52,429 nt of DNA from JBGSMF01 sp041740315 (GCA_041740315.1 JBGSMF010000224.1:1-52429), one strand, 5' to 3'. Shown: positions 43,301 to 51,235, numbered from the stretch's first letter. A program made the numbers and translations. The notes: generated by a model not told the origin, from the sequence alone.

Positions 43301-44167
43301 TTCGGCCTCACCGGCTATCTCATCCGCACCAAGCAGCCGCTGTTGATTCAAGACAACGAGGGTGGAAAAGCCGCCCAAAGATTAGGCGTTGACTATTACT
43401 CCTTTGCAGGCAAAGAGCCATGCAAGAGCTGGTTGGGCGCGCCAATGCTCGTCGGCGGGCAGGTAATAGGGGCCATTGTCTTGCTAGATTACGACCACCT
43501 GCGCGCTTTTGACGAGCATGACCAGGAACTATTAACCACCATTGCCGGCCAGGTCGCCATCACACTGCAAAACGCGCGCCTGTTTGAAGAGCAACGCCAG
43601 GCTCGCGCCCTCTTGCTGACGCGGGTGAAAGAGCTAGATTGCCTGAACGACCTGGGGCGTAAAATCAACGAAACCCCGCCGGTGGCCGAGTTTTTGCAAT
43701 GGGCTGCCGAGCGCATCCCCGCCGCCATGCAATACTCGGAACTCTGCCGGGTCACCATCAAATATGAAGGCCAAATCTATGGTGATGTTGAAGCGACGCA
43801 AATGGCCCGCCAAATGGTCAGCAGCTTGCAAATTGGCGATGAAACGGTTGGGCAAGTGTATATCGCTTATACCGAATCGCGCGACTTTATGCACGAAGAA
43901 AGCGCGCTGCTGGGCGATATTGGCCGGCGTATCAGCGGTTATATTGAAAACAGGCGGCTGCTGCAAGAAACCCAGTCGCGCGCCCAGCGCGAGCAGCACC
44001 TGCGCGAAATCACCACCCACGTGCGCGCCTCCACCGACCCCGATACAATCGTGCGCACTGCCGTGCGAGAATTGGGCGCCGCCCTGGGGCGGCCAGCCTT
44101 TATTCGCCTGGGCAATGCCGACGAGTTGAGCGCCCCCCCTCTAACGACGCCGCAAGGAGATAATTGA
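37358..44167 (+). CDS. Giant soluble protein of 12 tandem GAF domains plus one degenerate copy
   Basis: A 2269-residue cytoplasmic protein with no signal peptide or TM segment. After a Lys-rich coiled coil (1-45) come GAF units starting near 53, 216, 394, 561, 731, 898, 1068, 1238, 1407, 1582, 1746 and 1914, then a shortened unit 13 (2087-2203) and the shared cap (2210-2250). Units are about 165-170 residues and are joined by the same hinge, NARLFEET-R-xELAxLNEISR, which should form one continuous signalling helix per unit. Units 4-8 share KSWMGVPLIAA and IQSYEQENL. Units 11 and 12 are close copies (RRAEEMAVLNE). Unit 3 is of the membrane-sensor type. No catalytic domain or phycobilin-binding Cys-His is evident. 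It probably acts as an integrator or scaffold. Confidence 0.9.
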   Translation: MNTSKKTKDQLVAELAQLDKKLKAETAKRLAAEQANQQAQEALRRQNEYVATLQETTLGLIRRLDVSGLLETIITRAGLLAGTSHGYIYLLEPDGTRMTLQVGIGVQSESVGHQIKPGEGIAGRVWQSGQPLVIKDYKNWAGRPPGFERSVLQSAVGMPLKSGTHVVGVIGLAYLEKDRQITTEETNILTQFAELASIALDNAQLFRATQTALSDTEALYHAARSIGQATTPEAVGQALMDYAATSGMDSARLLYFEHDKQGQPTHLIMREGWTADERPTQPYGTRLAIQDYLLADFMDRSHPTLVEDALTDPKVKEIIRNLIVEISGLHSFAMLPIATHARWVGILLIGRHRPSTFADSLMGGFRTLAGQAATTFETLRLFKEARRRATQLQTASEVSRAASSILSLEQLLPQVVELICERFGLYYVGIFLVDEAGEWAVLRAGTGEAGQKMLRGGHKLLVGGVSMIGLCVANAKGRIALDVGQEAERFDNPNLPDTRSELALPLISHGQAIGAMTVQSAEPLAFTDEDISTLQTMADQVANAIENARLFEDSRRRIAELATLNKIGETFSTALQAEELPELIYQQIGNTFQSDSFYIALYDAKTDEWTTVFDVIRGQQQPPIRRARDMGLTGHIIRTRQPLLMSNLEENAATYEKLSIQRIGEQAKSWMGVPLIAANEVVGVMAIESYERENLYSQPSLNLFSTIAAQVANAIKNAQLFQETKQRVTELSIINEISQALSTALGLNQVLETIFWQVSRTFDTTSFFIAAYEEGSDEWEMAFQRGPDHGTRHKLGIGFTGHVLTSRRSLLLCSAQETQAFAQQYGIQRTGLPAKSWMGVPLITAGKVVGAMVIQSYEQENLFSQQDLALFSTIAAQAANTIQNARLFEQTRQRVTELSILNEISQALSSALDLNQLLETVYHQVSRVFDTTNFFIATYEEGSPEWLMAFQTEQGQRMPSGTRKIGVGFTSYVLVNRRSLLLKTAQETTAFVEQQNIQRLGPPARCWMGIPLIAGGRLVGAMAIQSYEQENIYAQNELALFSIIGAQVAIAVQNARLFTETRERIAELSALNEISRAFSATLTVNELLEAAYLQLGNIFSVANCCIATCEARAEEWTAAFHMERDQRQPALRRPLKMGLPGYIIRARQPVLLLNQHEGLTFEKTQAIEPLGETPQSFLGVPLVAADQVVGAMTVYSYERENFYTSHDLELFATIGAQIAIAIQNTRLFEETNQRVAELAILNEISRTFSASLALDELVKVIHHQVGRIFNASNFYIALYKEGEEEWLSAFHLERGEWQPTARRKLGTGLTGYIIQTRRPLLFRTAAEDVAFLEQQGIEHLGELAKSWMGVPLIAAGMTVGVMAIQSYEQENLYDDQDMALFSTIAAQAAVAIQNARLFEETQNRVEQTQLLLRVSEASASTLDRVEVMRRVAREAARAVNADMSGAYLLDETGKRLRPVAGYHVPPELLEQHMNYHPLLEGNLFAEEAYKNRRTVFSADMPNDARIDPEIRQMLDAQSVMLAPMVAKETVIGGFWLVWWQEAHRFSEDERRLVEGIVRQAAVAVDNARLFSETQTRAQQMASLNELAAQITDPQLNLTELLEKIAHRAEAILATDQAGIWLPVSNDEIELVVTTQAELKNRRLKKGQGLSGQVLAGGVPLRIDDYSAWSGMAPSFKDAAIRAALAVPLVWKEQILGVLTLTRFRTANLFTADDEQLAQLFAAQAAAAIENTRLFEETSRRAEEMAVLNELSRKLTARLDVDRVLDETYRGISRLIDTTNFYIGLYNPAKEEITFPLNVTESVVDKSIAVIPASSGMSGYVLRNRLSVLIKENLADWQREHGIAVVGEMARSWLGVPLTIGDQVIGVMAVQSYTTLHAYDEHDQELMVAFASQAAIAIQNARLFEETRRRAEEMAVLNEFSRTLTARLDVDQVLTETYQGISRLIDTVNFYISMYDPDKNQASFPFQVADGKRIEPEEAQPVFGLTGYLIRTKQPLLIQDNEGGKAAQRLGVDYYSFAGKEPCKSWLGAPMLVGGQVIGAIVLLDYDHLRAFDEHDQELLTTIAGQVAITLQNARLFEEQRQARALLLTRVKELDCLNDLGRKINETPPVAEFLQWAAERIPAAMQYSELCRVTIKYEGQIYGDVEATQMARQMVSSLQIGDETVGQVYIAYTESRDFMHEESALLGDIGRRISGYIENRRLLQETQSRAQREQHLREITTHVRASTDPDTIVRTAVRELGAALGRPAFIRLGNADELSAPPLTTPQGDN

Positions 44168-44168
44168 T

Positions 44169-47100
44169 ATGAATGAGCTTGCGCCAGTCATCAACTTTTT
44201 GCCAGACCCAGCCTTTATGATAGACAACCAGGGCCGCGTCATCGCCTGGAACCACGCCATGGAAGAGCTAACCGGTCTCCAGGCTCAAGCCATCTTGGGC
44301 AAAGGCGATTATGAATATGCCCTGCCCTTTTACGGCGAAAAAAGGCCTCTACTGATTGACCTGGTTTTTGTCCCTATGGAAGAGCTTCAAAAGAAATATG
44401 TAACCGTCAAAAGAGAAGGCGAAACGCTGATCGGTGAAAACTATGTGCCTCACCTCAAAGGCGGGCGCTATCTCCTTGGCACGGCCGCAGCATTGCGCGA
44501 CGCCCAAGGCAACATTACCGGCGCTATCGAAACCCTGCGCGATCTCACCCAGCGCAAGCAGGTAGAAGAACGCCTGAGCTTGCTCGAAGCCGCCCTAGAA
44601 TCTGCCGCCAACGCCATTCTCATCACCAACCGGCAAGGACACATCATCTGGGTCAACTCGGCTTTTAGCCAACTCACTGGCTACAACCTGGAAGACGCGC
44701 TAGGGCAAAATCCCCGCGTGCTCAAGTCAGGCCAGCACGATGCAGCTTTTTACAAAAATCTCTGGCAAACCATTTTGGCTGGGCAGGTCTGGCACGGCGA
44801 AATCATCAACCGGCGCCAAGATGGCAGCCACTATACCGAAGAGATGACCATCACGCCGGTGCGAGACCAAGACCAAAACATTAACCACTTTATCGCCGTC
44901 AAGCAAGACGTCACCGCGCGCAAACGCCTGGAGCAGCAAGTGAATGCCATACTTGAACGCCGCGGCCGCCAGGTGCAAACCAGCACCGAGATCAGCCAAG
45001 AGATTGCCGCCGCTCCCGCGCTGGACGAGCTATTCAAGCGGGTGGTCACGCTGATCAAAGAACGCTTTGGCTACTATCACGCCCAAATCTTGCAATACGA
45101 ATCCGCCCTAGATTCCGTGGTGCTGGTCGCAGGCTATGGCGAGGCTGGCTCAAGAATGATAGCCAGGGGCCACCGCCTGGCAATGGGGCGCGGCGTTGTG
45201 GGCACCGCAGCCGCCACGGGTCAATCTATCTTGGCCACCGACGTGCGGCAAGATCGCGACTGGCGCCCCAACCCCGACTTGCCCGATACCCAGGGCGAGT
45301 TGGCCGTGCCCATCAAGCTGCGCGAGCGGGTGATGGGCATCCTCGACGTGCAGAGTGACCAAGCCGGCGCATTGACCGAAGAAGACCAATTGCTGCTAGA
45401 AGGCCTGTGCGGCCAAGTTGCCATCGCCATCGAGGACACTCGCCTGCGTTTGGAAATGGAAGAACGGCTCAAAGAATTGAACACCATGTACCGCGTCACC
45501 AGCCACGAAGGCTGGGAAGCCTTTCGCCAAACAACCCAGTTGCCGGGCGGCTATACCTTTGACCGTGTGTCGCTCAAGGCCGCGCCAAACCTGTGGACGC
45601 CTGAAATACAACAAGCTGTTGAGAAAAACCAGCTTGTCATGCCGCGTCCGTCTCTAGATTCCAGCCCGGGGCCAGCGGTTGCCCCGCTAACCGTGCGCGG
45701 GGGAGAGATCATTGGGGCATTAGGCGTCTATGATGATCCCAAGCAGCCCCTCTCACCTGATGACCTGACATTGATCGAATCCGTCTCAGAGCAGGTCTCG
45801 CTGGCCATGGAAAACGCCCGCCTGCTAGAGCAGAGCCGCACCACTCTGGCCGAAACGGAAACGCTCTATCGCATCAGCGCCGCCCTCAACGCCGCCAAGG
45901 CCTACGAGGATGTCCTGGAAGCATTGCGCAAACACACCGGCTTTGGCTACGCCGACCAAAATATCAGCCTCAACGTATTCGACTGCCCCTGGACGCAGGA
46001 ACAGCAACCGCAGCGCATTGAAGTTGTGGCTTTCTGGACGCCCGAAGAGGGCACATTGCAGTCAAGCACCACCATGCCAGTGGCAGCCTCGCCGGCCCAA
46101 TTGCTGCGGGCCGATGCGCCGACGCTCATCCCCGACATCGCCAACGACCCGCGCCTGGATGATCGCCTGCGCGATTTTTACCTGCGCCGCCTGGGCGCTG
46201 GCAGCGCCATCTTTATTCCCCTCGTCGTGGGCGGGCAGTGGACGGGCTACATCAGTGCGCTCTATAGCCAACCCACCAACTTTCCACAGGCCGAAGTGCG
46301 CCGCTTGATAAGCGTGGCCGGCCAGGCCTCGGTGGCAGTCCAATCCATACGCCAACTGCAAGAGACCCAGCATCGCGTGCAGCGCGAACAGGCCTTGCGC
46401 GAAATCACCACCATCATCAACGCCACTCAAGACCTATCTACCGGCCTGCCCGAAATCGCCAAACGCATACACGAACTGGTCAGTTTGGACATCATGATGA
46501 TAGCCCTCTACACTCCTGGCGATCAAGAAGCAACCTTGCTCGCCGTTCACGCCAAAACAGACTTGGGCCAGCTCGGGCAATTCTTCCGCCCTGGCCTGCG
46601 CTTGCCGCTTAGAGGCAGCGGCTCCGGCTGGGTTATCACCCACAACCAAGCTCGGCTAGACCTGGATTTTTCAGCCGATCCGGCCTTTGCCCAAGAATTT
46701 TCAGAAGGAGCGGCCCTTTGCGCCGCCGGCCTGGCAGCCTGGATCATCTTGCCGCTGCGCTCTGCCGGCCAGGTTAGCGGCACGCTTGCGCTTATCAGCG
46801 CGCAACCCGCCGCCTTTACCAGCGCCCTGGCGCTCGACTTGCAGCCTGTCGCCGACCAGGTGGCCCTGGCGCTCGAACGCGCCCGGCTATTGGAAGAAAC
46901 ACGCGCCGCCCTGGCCGAAGTAGATACCACCCACCGCCGCTACTTGCGCGAACAATGGGAAACTTATCTATCCACCTCCGCCGACCGTGCCCGCGGTTAC
47001 ATAGATGGGCTAGAAGGGCTAGAGCCACTGGCAGACACGCGCCCCATCACACCGCCAGCCGAACAGGCCATTGCCACACCCATAAGATTGCGCGGCGAGC

Positions 47101-47411
47101 CGATTGGCTCTTTGGAATTTTACAACCAAGACACTACCCGCGGATGGGGCGAAGATGAGCGCGCTTTGGTTGAAGCGCTGGCTGACCAGGCTGCCCTGGC
47201 TCTGGAAAACGCCCGCTTGTTTGAAGACACCCAACTGCGCGCGCGGCGCGAGCAACTCATCAACGAAATCACTGCCCGCATCCGCGCCTCGACCGACATG
47301 GGCACCGTGCTGCGCACCACCACCGAAGAGCTGGCTAAAACCCTTCGCGCGGCGCGCGCCTCAATCCGGCTAGAGGCGGCCGAACCATCACAGGAAAAAC
47401 AAGACTCTTGA
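44169..47411 (+). CDS. Soluble PAS-PAS-GAF(5) sensor
   Basis: A 1080-residue cytoplasmic protein starting 1 bp after the previous stop, with AAGGAGA at 44153-44159. Order: PAS1 about 5-130 (LPDPAFMIDNQGRVIAWNHA), PAS2 about 138-258 (AILITNRQGHIIWVNSAFSQLTGY; FIAVKQDVTARKRLE, typical of redox- or ligand-sensing PAS-PAC units), GAF1 about 271-425, short GAF2 about 437-550, GAF3 about 565-725, GAF4 about 741-906, short GAF5 about 920-1015, then the cap (1026-1068). These are the only PAS domains in the window. No kinase domain follows. Its position next to the 12-GAF protein suggests that the two work together as cytoplasmic integrators. Confidence 0.88.
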   Translation: MNELAPVINFLPDPAFMIDNQGRVIAWNHAMEELTGLQAQAILGKGDYEYALPFYGEKRPLLIDLVFVPMEELQKKYVTVKREGETLIGENYVPHLKGGRYLLGTAAALRDAQGNITGAIETLRDLTQRKQVEERLSLLEAALESAANAILITNRQGHIIWVNSAFSQLTGYNLEDALGQNPRVLKSGQHDAAFYKNLWQTILAGQVWHGEIINRRQDGSHYTEEMTITPVRDQDQNINHFIAVKQDVTARKRLEQQVNAILERRGRQVQTSTEISQEIAAAPALDELFKRVVTLIKERFGYYHAQILQYESALDSVVLVAGYGEAGSRMIARGHRLAMGRGVVGTAAATGQSILATDVRQDRDWRPNPDLPDTQGELAVPIKLRERVMGILDVQSDQAGALTEEDQLLLEGLCGQVAIAIEDTRLRLEMEERLKELNTMYRVTSHEGWEAFRQTTQLPGGYTFDRVSLKAAPNLWTPEIQQAVEKNQLVMPRPSLDSSPGPAVAPLTVRGGEIIGALGVYDDPKQPLSPDDLTLIESVSEQVSLAMENARLLEQSRTTLAETETLYRISAALNAAKAYEDVLEALRKHTGFGYADQNISLNVFDCPWTQEQQPQRIEVVAFWTPEEGTLQSSTTMPVAASPAQLLRADAPTLIPDIANDPRLDDRLRDFYLRRLGAGSAIFIPLVVGGQWTGYISALYSQPTNFPQAEVRRLISVAGQASVAVQSIRQLQETQHRVQREQALREITTIINATQDLSTGLPEIAKRIHELVSLDIMMIALYTPGDQEATLLAVHAKTDLGQLGQFFRPGLRLPLRGSGSGWVITHNQARLDLDFSADPAFAQEFSEGAALCAAGLAAWIILPLRSAGQVSGTLALISAQPAAFTSALALDLQPVADQVALALERARLLEETRAALAEVDTTHRRYLREQWETYLSTSADRARGYIDGLEGLEPLADTRPITPPAEQAIATPIRLRGEPIGSLEFYNQDTTRGWGEDERALVEALADQAALALENARLFEDTQLRARREQLINEITARIRASTDMGTVLRTTTEELAKTLRAARASIRLEAAEPSQEKQDS

Positions 47412-47449
47412 AAATATGACCCTAATGGGTATGACCGAAATTGGAGAGT

Positions 47450-47528
47450 TTATCGGAAATAACGTAGCCAACGTATCCCCATACGTTGGCGGATTGGCTG
47501 GGGATGCCCGTCCTGCTATTTCCGATAA
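47450..47528. repeat. Nested inverted repeats before the LivK-type gene
   Basis: The outer arms ttatcggaaata (47450-47461) and tatttccgataa (47517-47528) match perfectly over 12 bases. Inside is a perfect 10-base stem gccaacgtat (47467-47476) / atacgttggc (47481-47490) with a cccc loop, and a possible alternative pairing of tcccc (47476-47480) with gggga (47500-47504). No T-tract follows. It lies in the largest gap of the window (183 bp). It may be a small palindromic element, an RNA processing site or a protein-binding site. Confidence 0.75.
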
Positions 47529-47594
47529 GATCTAATGTAGGAAGGTTGCAAGATTGGCAAGTTGGACAATAACAAAGCTAGATAGGAGGATAAA

Positions 47595-48785
47595 ATGAAC
47601 CAGTCAACACGGTATACGGTTTTGGCGGTTACACTATGCGCTCTCATAATTATGTCGCTGACGGGGTGCGGCCAGAATCAAGCCGCGCCGCAAACCATCA
47701 AAATCGGCGGCATCTTTGACCTGACCGGGCCGACCAGCACCGAGGTGGCTTATGCCGACGGCGAGCGCGACTATATAGAATACATCAATTCGAAAGGGGG
47801 CGTCAACGGCAAAACAATTGAATTTATCTATGAAGACTATGCTTACAACATCCCGCGCGCCGAAGAACTGTATAGCCGCCTGGTAAAAGAGCACAAAGTG
47901 ATTGCCATCTTGGGCTGGGGCACCGGCGATACCGAAGCTTTGCGGCCCAGAGCCGCCGCAGACAAGATACCCCTCTTTTCAACTTCCTACGCCGAGGGCC
48001 TGACACTAGTCAGCGAAGCGCCCTACAACTTTCCCATCGGCGTGACGTATTCGGACCAGATGCGCATCGCGCTGCGCTATATCGTCGAGCACTGGACCGA
48101 CGCCGGTCGCAAGCCCCGTGTAGCATTCTTTTACAACGACACGCCATTTGGCTTGTCGCCCATCCAGGCCGGCCGCGACTATGCCGCCGCGCACGGCATC
48201 GAACTGGTCGGCGAGCAGGTCGTGGCGTTATCAGCTCTAGACGCTACGGCGCAGCTCCAGGCCATCAGCGCCGCCGGCGGCGCCGATTATGGCATCATCA
48301 ACGAAACCTCAAATGCAACGGCCACCATTGTGCGCAGCGCTAACCAGCTTGGCCTCAAGATGCAATTCATCACCCTAAACTGGGGAGTGGATGAAAAAAT
48401 GCTCGCCATGGCCGGTTCAGCCAGCGAAGGGCTATTGGGCACCAGCCCCTTTGTTTTTCCCTACGAAGATGTGCCTGGCATAGCCGAAATACGGGCCGCT
48501 TTGCAGTCTCTCGGCAAAGACGACCGTAACATTGGCCTTCGCTACGTTCAAGGCTGGACGACGGCTCGCGTGCTGCTGGCAGGCATCGAAAAGGCCGGGC
48601 AGAACCCAAGCGGCGAAAGTATACGGAGCGCGCTCGAAACGCTGGCCCCCTACGACACGGGCGGTGTCACCGCGCCGCTCATGTTTAGCCCCGCCAGCCA
48701 CAAGGGCGCTACAGCGCTCAAAATCTACCAGGTAAAGAACGGGCGGTGGGAGCCCATCTCAGATTATATTGAGGCGACGCCATGA
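47595..48785 (+). CDS. LivK-type (branched-chain amino acid family) solute-binding lipoprotein
   Basis: Exported receptor of 396 residues with a lipobox LTGC (Cys 25). The core starts IKIGGIFDLTGPTSTEV, then YIEYINSKGGVNGKTIEFIYED and a VIAILGWGTGDTEAL segment, matching the Peripla_BP_6 family of receptors for branched-chain amino acids, amides or urea. The ligand cannot be deduced. AGGAGG at 47584-47589 gives a strong start. No LivH/M/G/F genes are nearby. Its last codons overlap the start of a HAMP-GAF sensor by ATGA, the tightest of the three receptor-sensor pairs. Confidence 0.92.
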   Translation: MNQSTRYTVLAVTLCALIIMSLTGCGQNQAAPQTIKIGGIFDLTGPTSTEVAYADGERDYIEYINSKGGVNGKTIEFIYEDYAYNIPRAEELYSRLVKEHKVIAILGWGTGDTEALRPRAAADKIPLFSTSYAEGLTLVSEAPYNFPIGVTYSDQMRIALRYIVEHWTDAGRKPRVAFFYNDTPFGLSPIQAGRDYAAAHGIELVGEQVVALSALDATAQLQAISAAGGADYGIINETSNATATIVRSANQLGLKMQFITLNWGVDEKMLAMAGSASEGLLGTSPFVFPYEDVPGIAEIRAALQSLGKDDRNIGLRYVQGWTTARVLLAGIEKAGQNPSGESIRSALETLAPYDTGGVTAPLMFSPASHKGATALKIYQVKNGRWEPISDYIEATP

Positions 48786-51184
48786 GCAAGTTACGGACCA
48801 AGCCACCCGGCGGCAAGAACGCAGCGCCCCAGTTCAGGCGCAGATTGTCCACTATGCTGCTGGGCAGCATGGTGATTGTGTCCATCCTGATTGCCGTTAT
48901 GGGATTGGTGGCCTACGTCCAGGTGCGCTACATCCAGGCCATAGTGACAGAAACATTGAGCCGCAGCGAAACACGCTATCTCGGCACGCGCATCCGGGTC
49001 GAAGGCGTGCTGTTGTCAGACCTGACGCGCGAATATGTCTCGCAGACCCAGCCAGAAGACAAAGTTCGCGTCCGAATATTTTTTGACGAGTCTTCAAGCC
49101 GCATAGACCGATTGTTCGAGCAAGTCTCTGAGCGGCTCCCTCAAGAACAGACAGCCGTTAAAAATGCCCTCGCCGGGGTAGAGGCCTTTCGCATCCAAGC
49201 GAATACGGCAATGCAAATTTATGACCAAGAAGGCCAATATGGGCCGCTCACCCAGGCCGCCCTGGCGGAACTGGCTATTCGGCGCAATCCCATGCTCGAT
49301 GCTATCGAGGAACTAGAGCGCATCCAAACTGGGCAACTGGACCTGGCGCGCAAGCAAGCCCAAAATATGGCCCAAAGCGCCTTGTGGCTCATCTTGGGCG
49401 CGGGGGGCGCCATTCTGCTTTTGGCCGTGGTCACGGGCGTCATCAACTCCCGCTCGGTCCTCATGCCCCTCTCTCGGCTGCAACGAGGGGTCGAACTTGT
49501 GGCAAAGGGCACGCTGGATCAGCCCATCGAAATCTACCGGCAGGATGAATTTGGACAACTAGCTCAAGGGTTCAACACCATGATGAACGAATTGCGGCAA
49601 TTGCAAGAAGGCATGGAAAGCCAGGTAGCCGCCCGCACCGCCCAACTGCTCACCAGCGCCGATGTGGCCCGCGCCGCCTCATCTATCCTCAACCCGCAAG
49701 AGCTGCTCCAACAAACGATTGACCTGATCTGCAATCGCTTTGGCTATTATTATGCCGCCATCTTTTTGCTCGATGAAACGGTGGGGCCGGGCGAACAGCC
49801 CGCCGCTCGCTTGCGCGCCGGGTGGGGTGAGCCAGGCACGGTCATGCTAGCCAGAGGGCACAAGTTCGAGCTGGGTCAGGGCATGGTGGGATGGGTATGC
49901 CAAAACAAGCAGGCGCGCATTGCGCTGGATGTGGGCCAAGACGCCGTCCGCTTTGCCAACCCGCTGCTGCCCAATTCGCGCTCTGAAATCGCGCTGCCGC
50001 TCCGCGCAGGCGAGCGCGTGCTTGGCGCGCTGGATGTGCAAAGCGAACAGCCAGCCGCCTTTGACGAAAGCGACATTGCCGTGCTGCAGGGTGTGGCCGA
50101 CCAAATCGCCATCGCGCTGGAAAACGCCCGGCTGTTCGACCAAGCCCAGTTTTCATTGGCCCAAAATGAGCAATTGATTACACAAATACAAACCAGCCTC
50201 ATGGAAACCTCGGCCTTGTATGCCACCAGCCAGGCCATTGCATCGGCCCAAGACCCAACCGCAGTATTCCGCGCGCTGATTGATAATATGCTGGGCGCTC
50301 AAGTTACCTTGTGCCTGCTCGTGCTGTTCGATCCCTACGAAACAGATACGCCCCAGCAGCTAGAAATTGCCCAGACTTGGTCAGCTTCCGGCCAGCCCGG
50401 CCTTGCGGCTGGCGCCCACTTTGACTTTGCCAACTTTCCGCTGCGCAGCCTGCTGCGCGCCGACCAAACCACCATCATCCACAATCCTACCGAAGCGCCC
50501 GCCAGCGCGGCCAGCCAGCGGCTGTGGCAACGCCTGGAGGTGCACACACTGGCGTTTGTGCCATTGAACGTAGGCGCGCGCTGGATTGGCGCACTGGCCC
50601 TTGGCGCCCCAAGCGAACAGGCTTTTGACCAGGCCAAGCTCAGAACCTACGAAGCCACTGCCGGCCAGGCGGCTGCCGCCATTGAAAATCACCGCTCGTT
50701 TGCCAGCGCCCAGGCCAGCCTGCGCGAACTGAGCGCCATCTATCGCACCTATACCCGCGAGGTGTGGGACAAGGCCATCCAGGCCAGGCCAGAACTGGTC
50801 GAATACACTTACGGCCAGTCAGGGCCAGCCGGGGTAGAAAGCAATACCTTTCACGCGTCGCTCACGGTGCGCGAACAACAAATCGGCTCAATCGAGCTAG
50901 AACGGCCCGAGCGCTTTTCAGAGCAAGAACGCCTGCTGGTGCAAGCCGTCTGCGCCCAGGCCGCCGCCGCGCTAGATAGCGCCCGCCTGTTCGACCAAAC
51001 CCAGCGCCTGGCAGGCCGCGAACGCTTGATCAATGAAATCACGGCCCAGCTCCGCGCTTCTACCAGCGTATCGGCTATCTTGCAAACAGCTGCCCGTGAG
51101 CTGGCCAAGGCCACCAACGTGCCGCACGTGGTCGCCCGCATCCGCCCTGAAGAGCACAGTGAAGAGGCAAGCCATGACAAGTAG
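48782..51184 (+). CDS. Periplasmic helical-bundle HAMP sensor with three GAF domains
   Basis: An 800-residue sensor. TM1 is about 22-48; a helical extracytoplasmic domain (49-197) resembles four-helix-bundle sensors; TM2 is about 198-222; HAMP is 224-278. GAF1 is about 291-450 (GHKFELGQGMVGWVCQNKQ, PNSRSEIALPL), GAF2 about 477-638 (a full-length, different type) and a short GAF3 about 650-735, followed by the cap (740-785). It overlaps the LivK-type lipoprotein gene by four bases, so the binding protein is its likely ligand presenter. There is no kinase, cyclase or methyl-accepting domain. Confidence 0.88.
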   Translation: MSKLRTKPPGGKNAAPQFRRRLSTMLLGSMVIVSILIAVMGLVAYVQVRYIQAIVTETLSRSETRYLGTRIRVEGVLLSDLTREYVSQTQPEDKVRVRIFFDESSSRIDRLFEQVSERLPQEQTAVKNALAGVEAFRIQANTAMQIYDQEGQYGPLTQAALAELAIRRNPMLDAIEELERIQTGQLDLARKQAQNMAQSALWLILGAGGAILLLAVVTGVINSRSVLMPLSRLQRGVELVAKGTLDQPIEIYRQDEFGQLAQGFNTMMNELRQLQEGMESQVAARTAQLLTSADVARAASSILNPQELLQQTIDLICNRFGYYYAAIFLLDETVGPGEQPAARLRAGWGEPGTVMLARGHKFELGQGMVGWVCQNKQARIALDVGQDAVRFANPLLPNSRSEIALPLRAGERVLGALDVQSEQPAAFDESDIAVLQGVADQIAIALENARLFDQAQFSLAQNEQLITQIQTSLMETSALYATSQAIASAQDPTAVFRALIDNMLGAQVTLCLLVLFDPYETDTPQQLEIAQTWSASGQPGLAAGAHFDFANFPLRSLLRADQTTIIHNPTEAPASAASQRLWQRLEVHTLAFVPLNVGARWIGALALGAPSEQAFDQAKLRTYEATAGQAAAAIENHRSFASAQASLRELSAIYRTYTREVWDKAIQARPELVEYTYGQSGPAGVESNTFHASLTVREQQIGSIELERPERFSEQERLLVQAVCAQAAAALDSARLFDQTQRLAGRERLINEITAQLRASTSVSAILQTAARELAKATNVPHVVARIRPEEHSEEASHDK

Positions 51185-51235
51185 AGGCGATTTTTCCTAT
51201 CGCTATTGCCGGTCTCTATCCACGAGGAGGTAGGT

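Noticed and set aside
37358..44167. Phytochrome or cyanobacteriochrome-type chromophore-binding GAF domains
   Set aside because: None of the units shows the Cys-His chromophore attachment motif, and no PHY domain follows.
37358..44167. Repeat-rich DNA resembling a CRISPR array
   Set aside because: The repeats are about 500 bp coding units of GAF domains, not short direct repeats with spacers.
47450..47540. Terminator between the PAS-GAF gene and the LivK-type gene
   Set aside because: Strong stems are present but no T-tract follows; kept as a palindrome of unknown role.
51173..51233. Mini-ORF MTSRGDFSYRYCRSLSTRR before the last gene
   Set aside because: It overlaps the end of the previous gene and covers the AGGAGG of the next; no conserved feature supports a real peptide.
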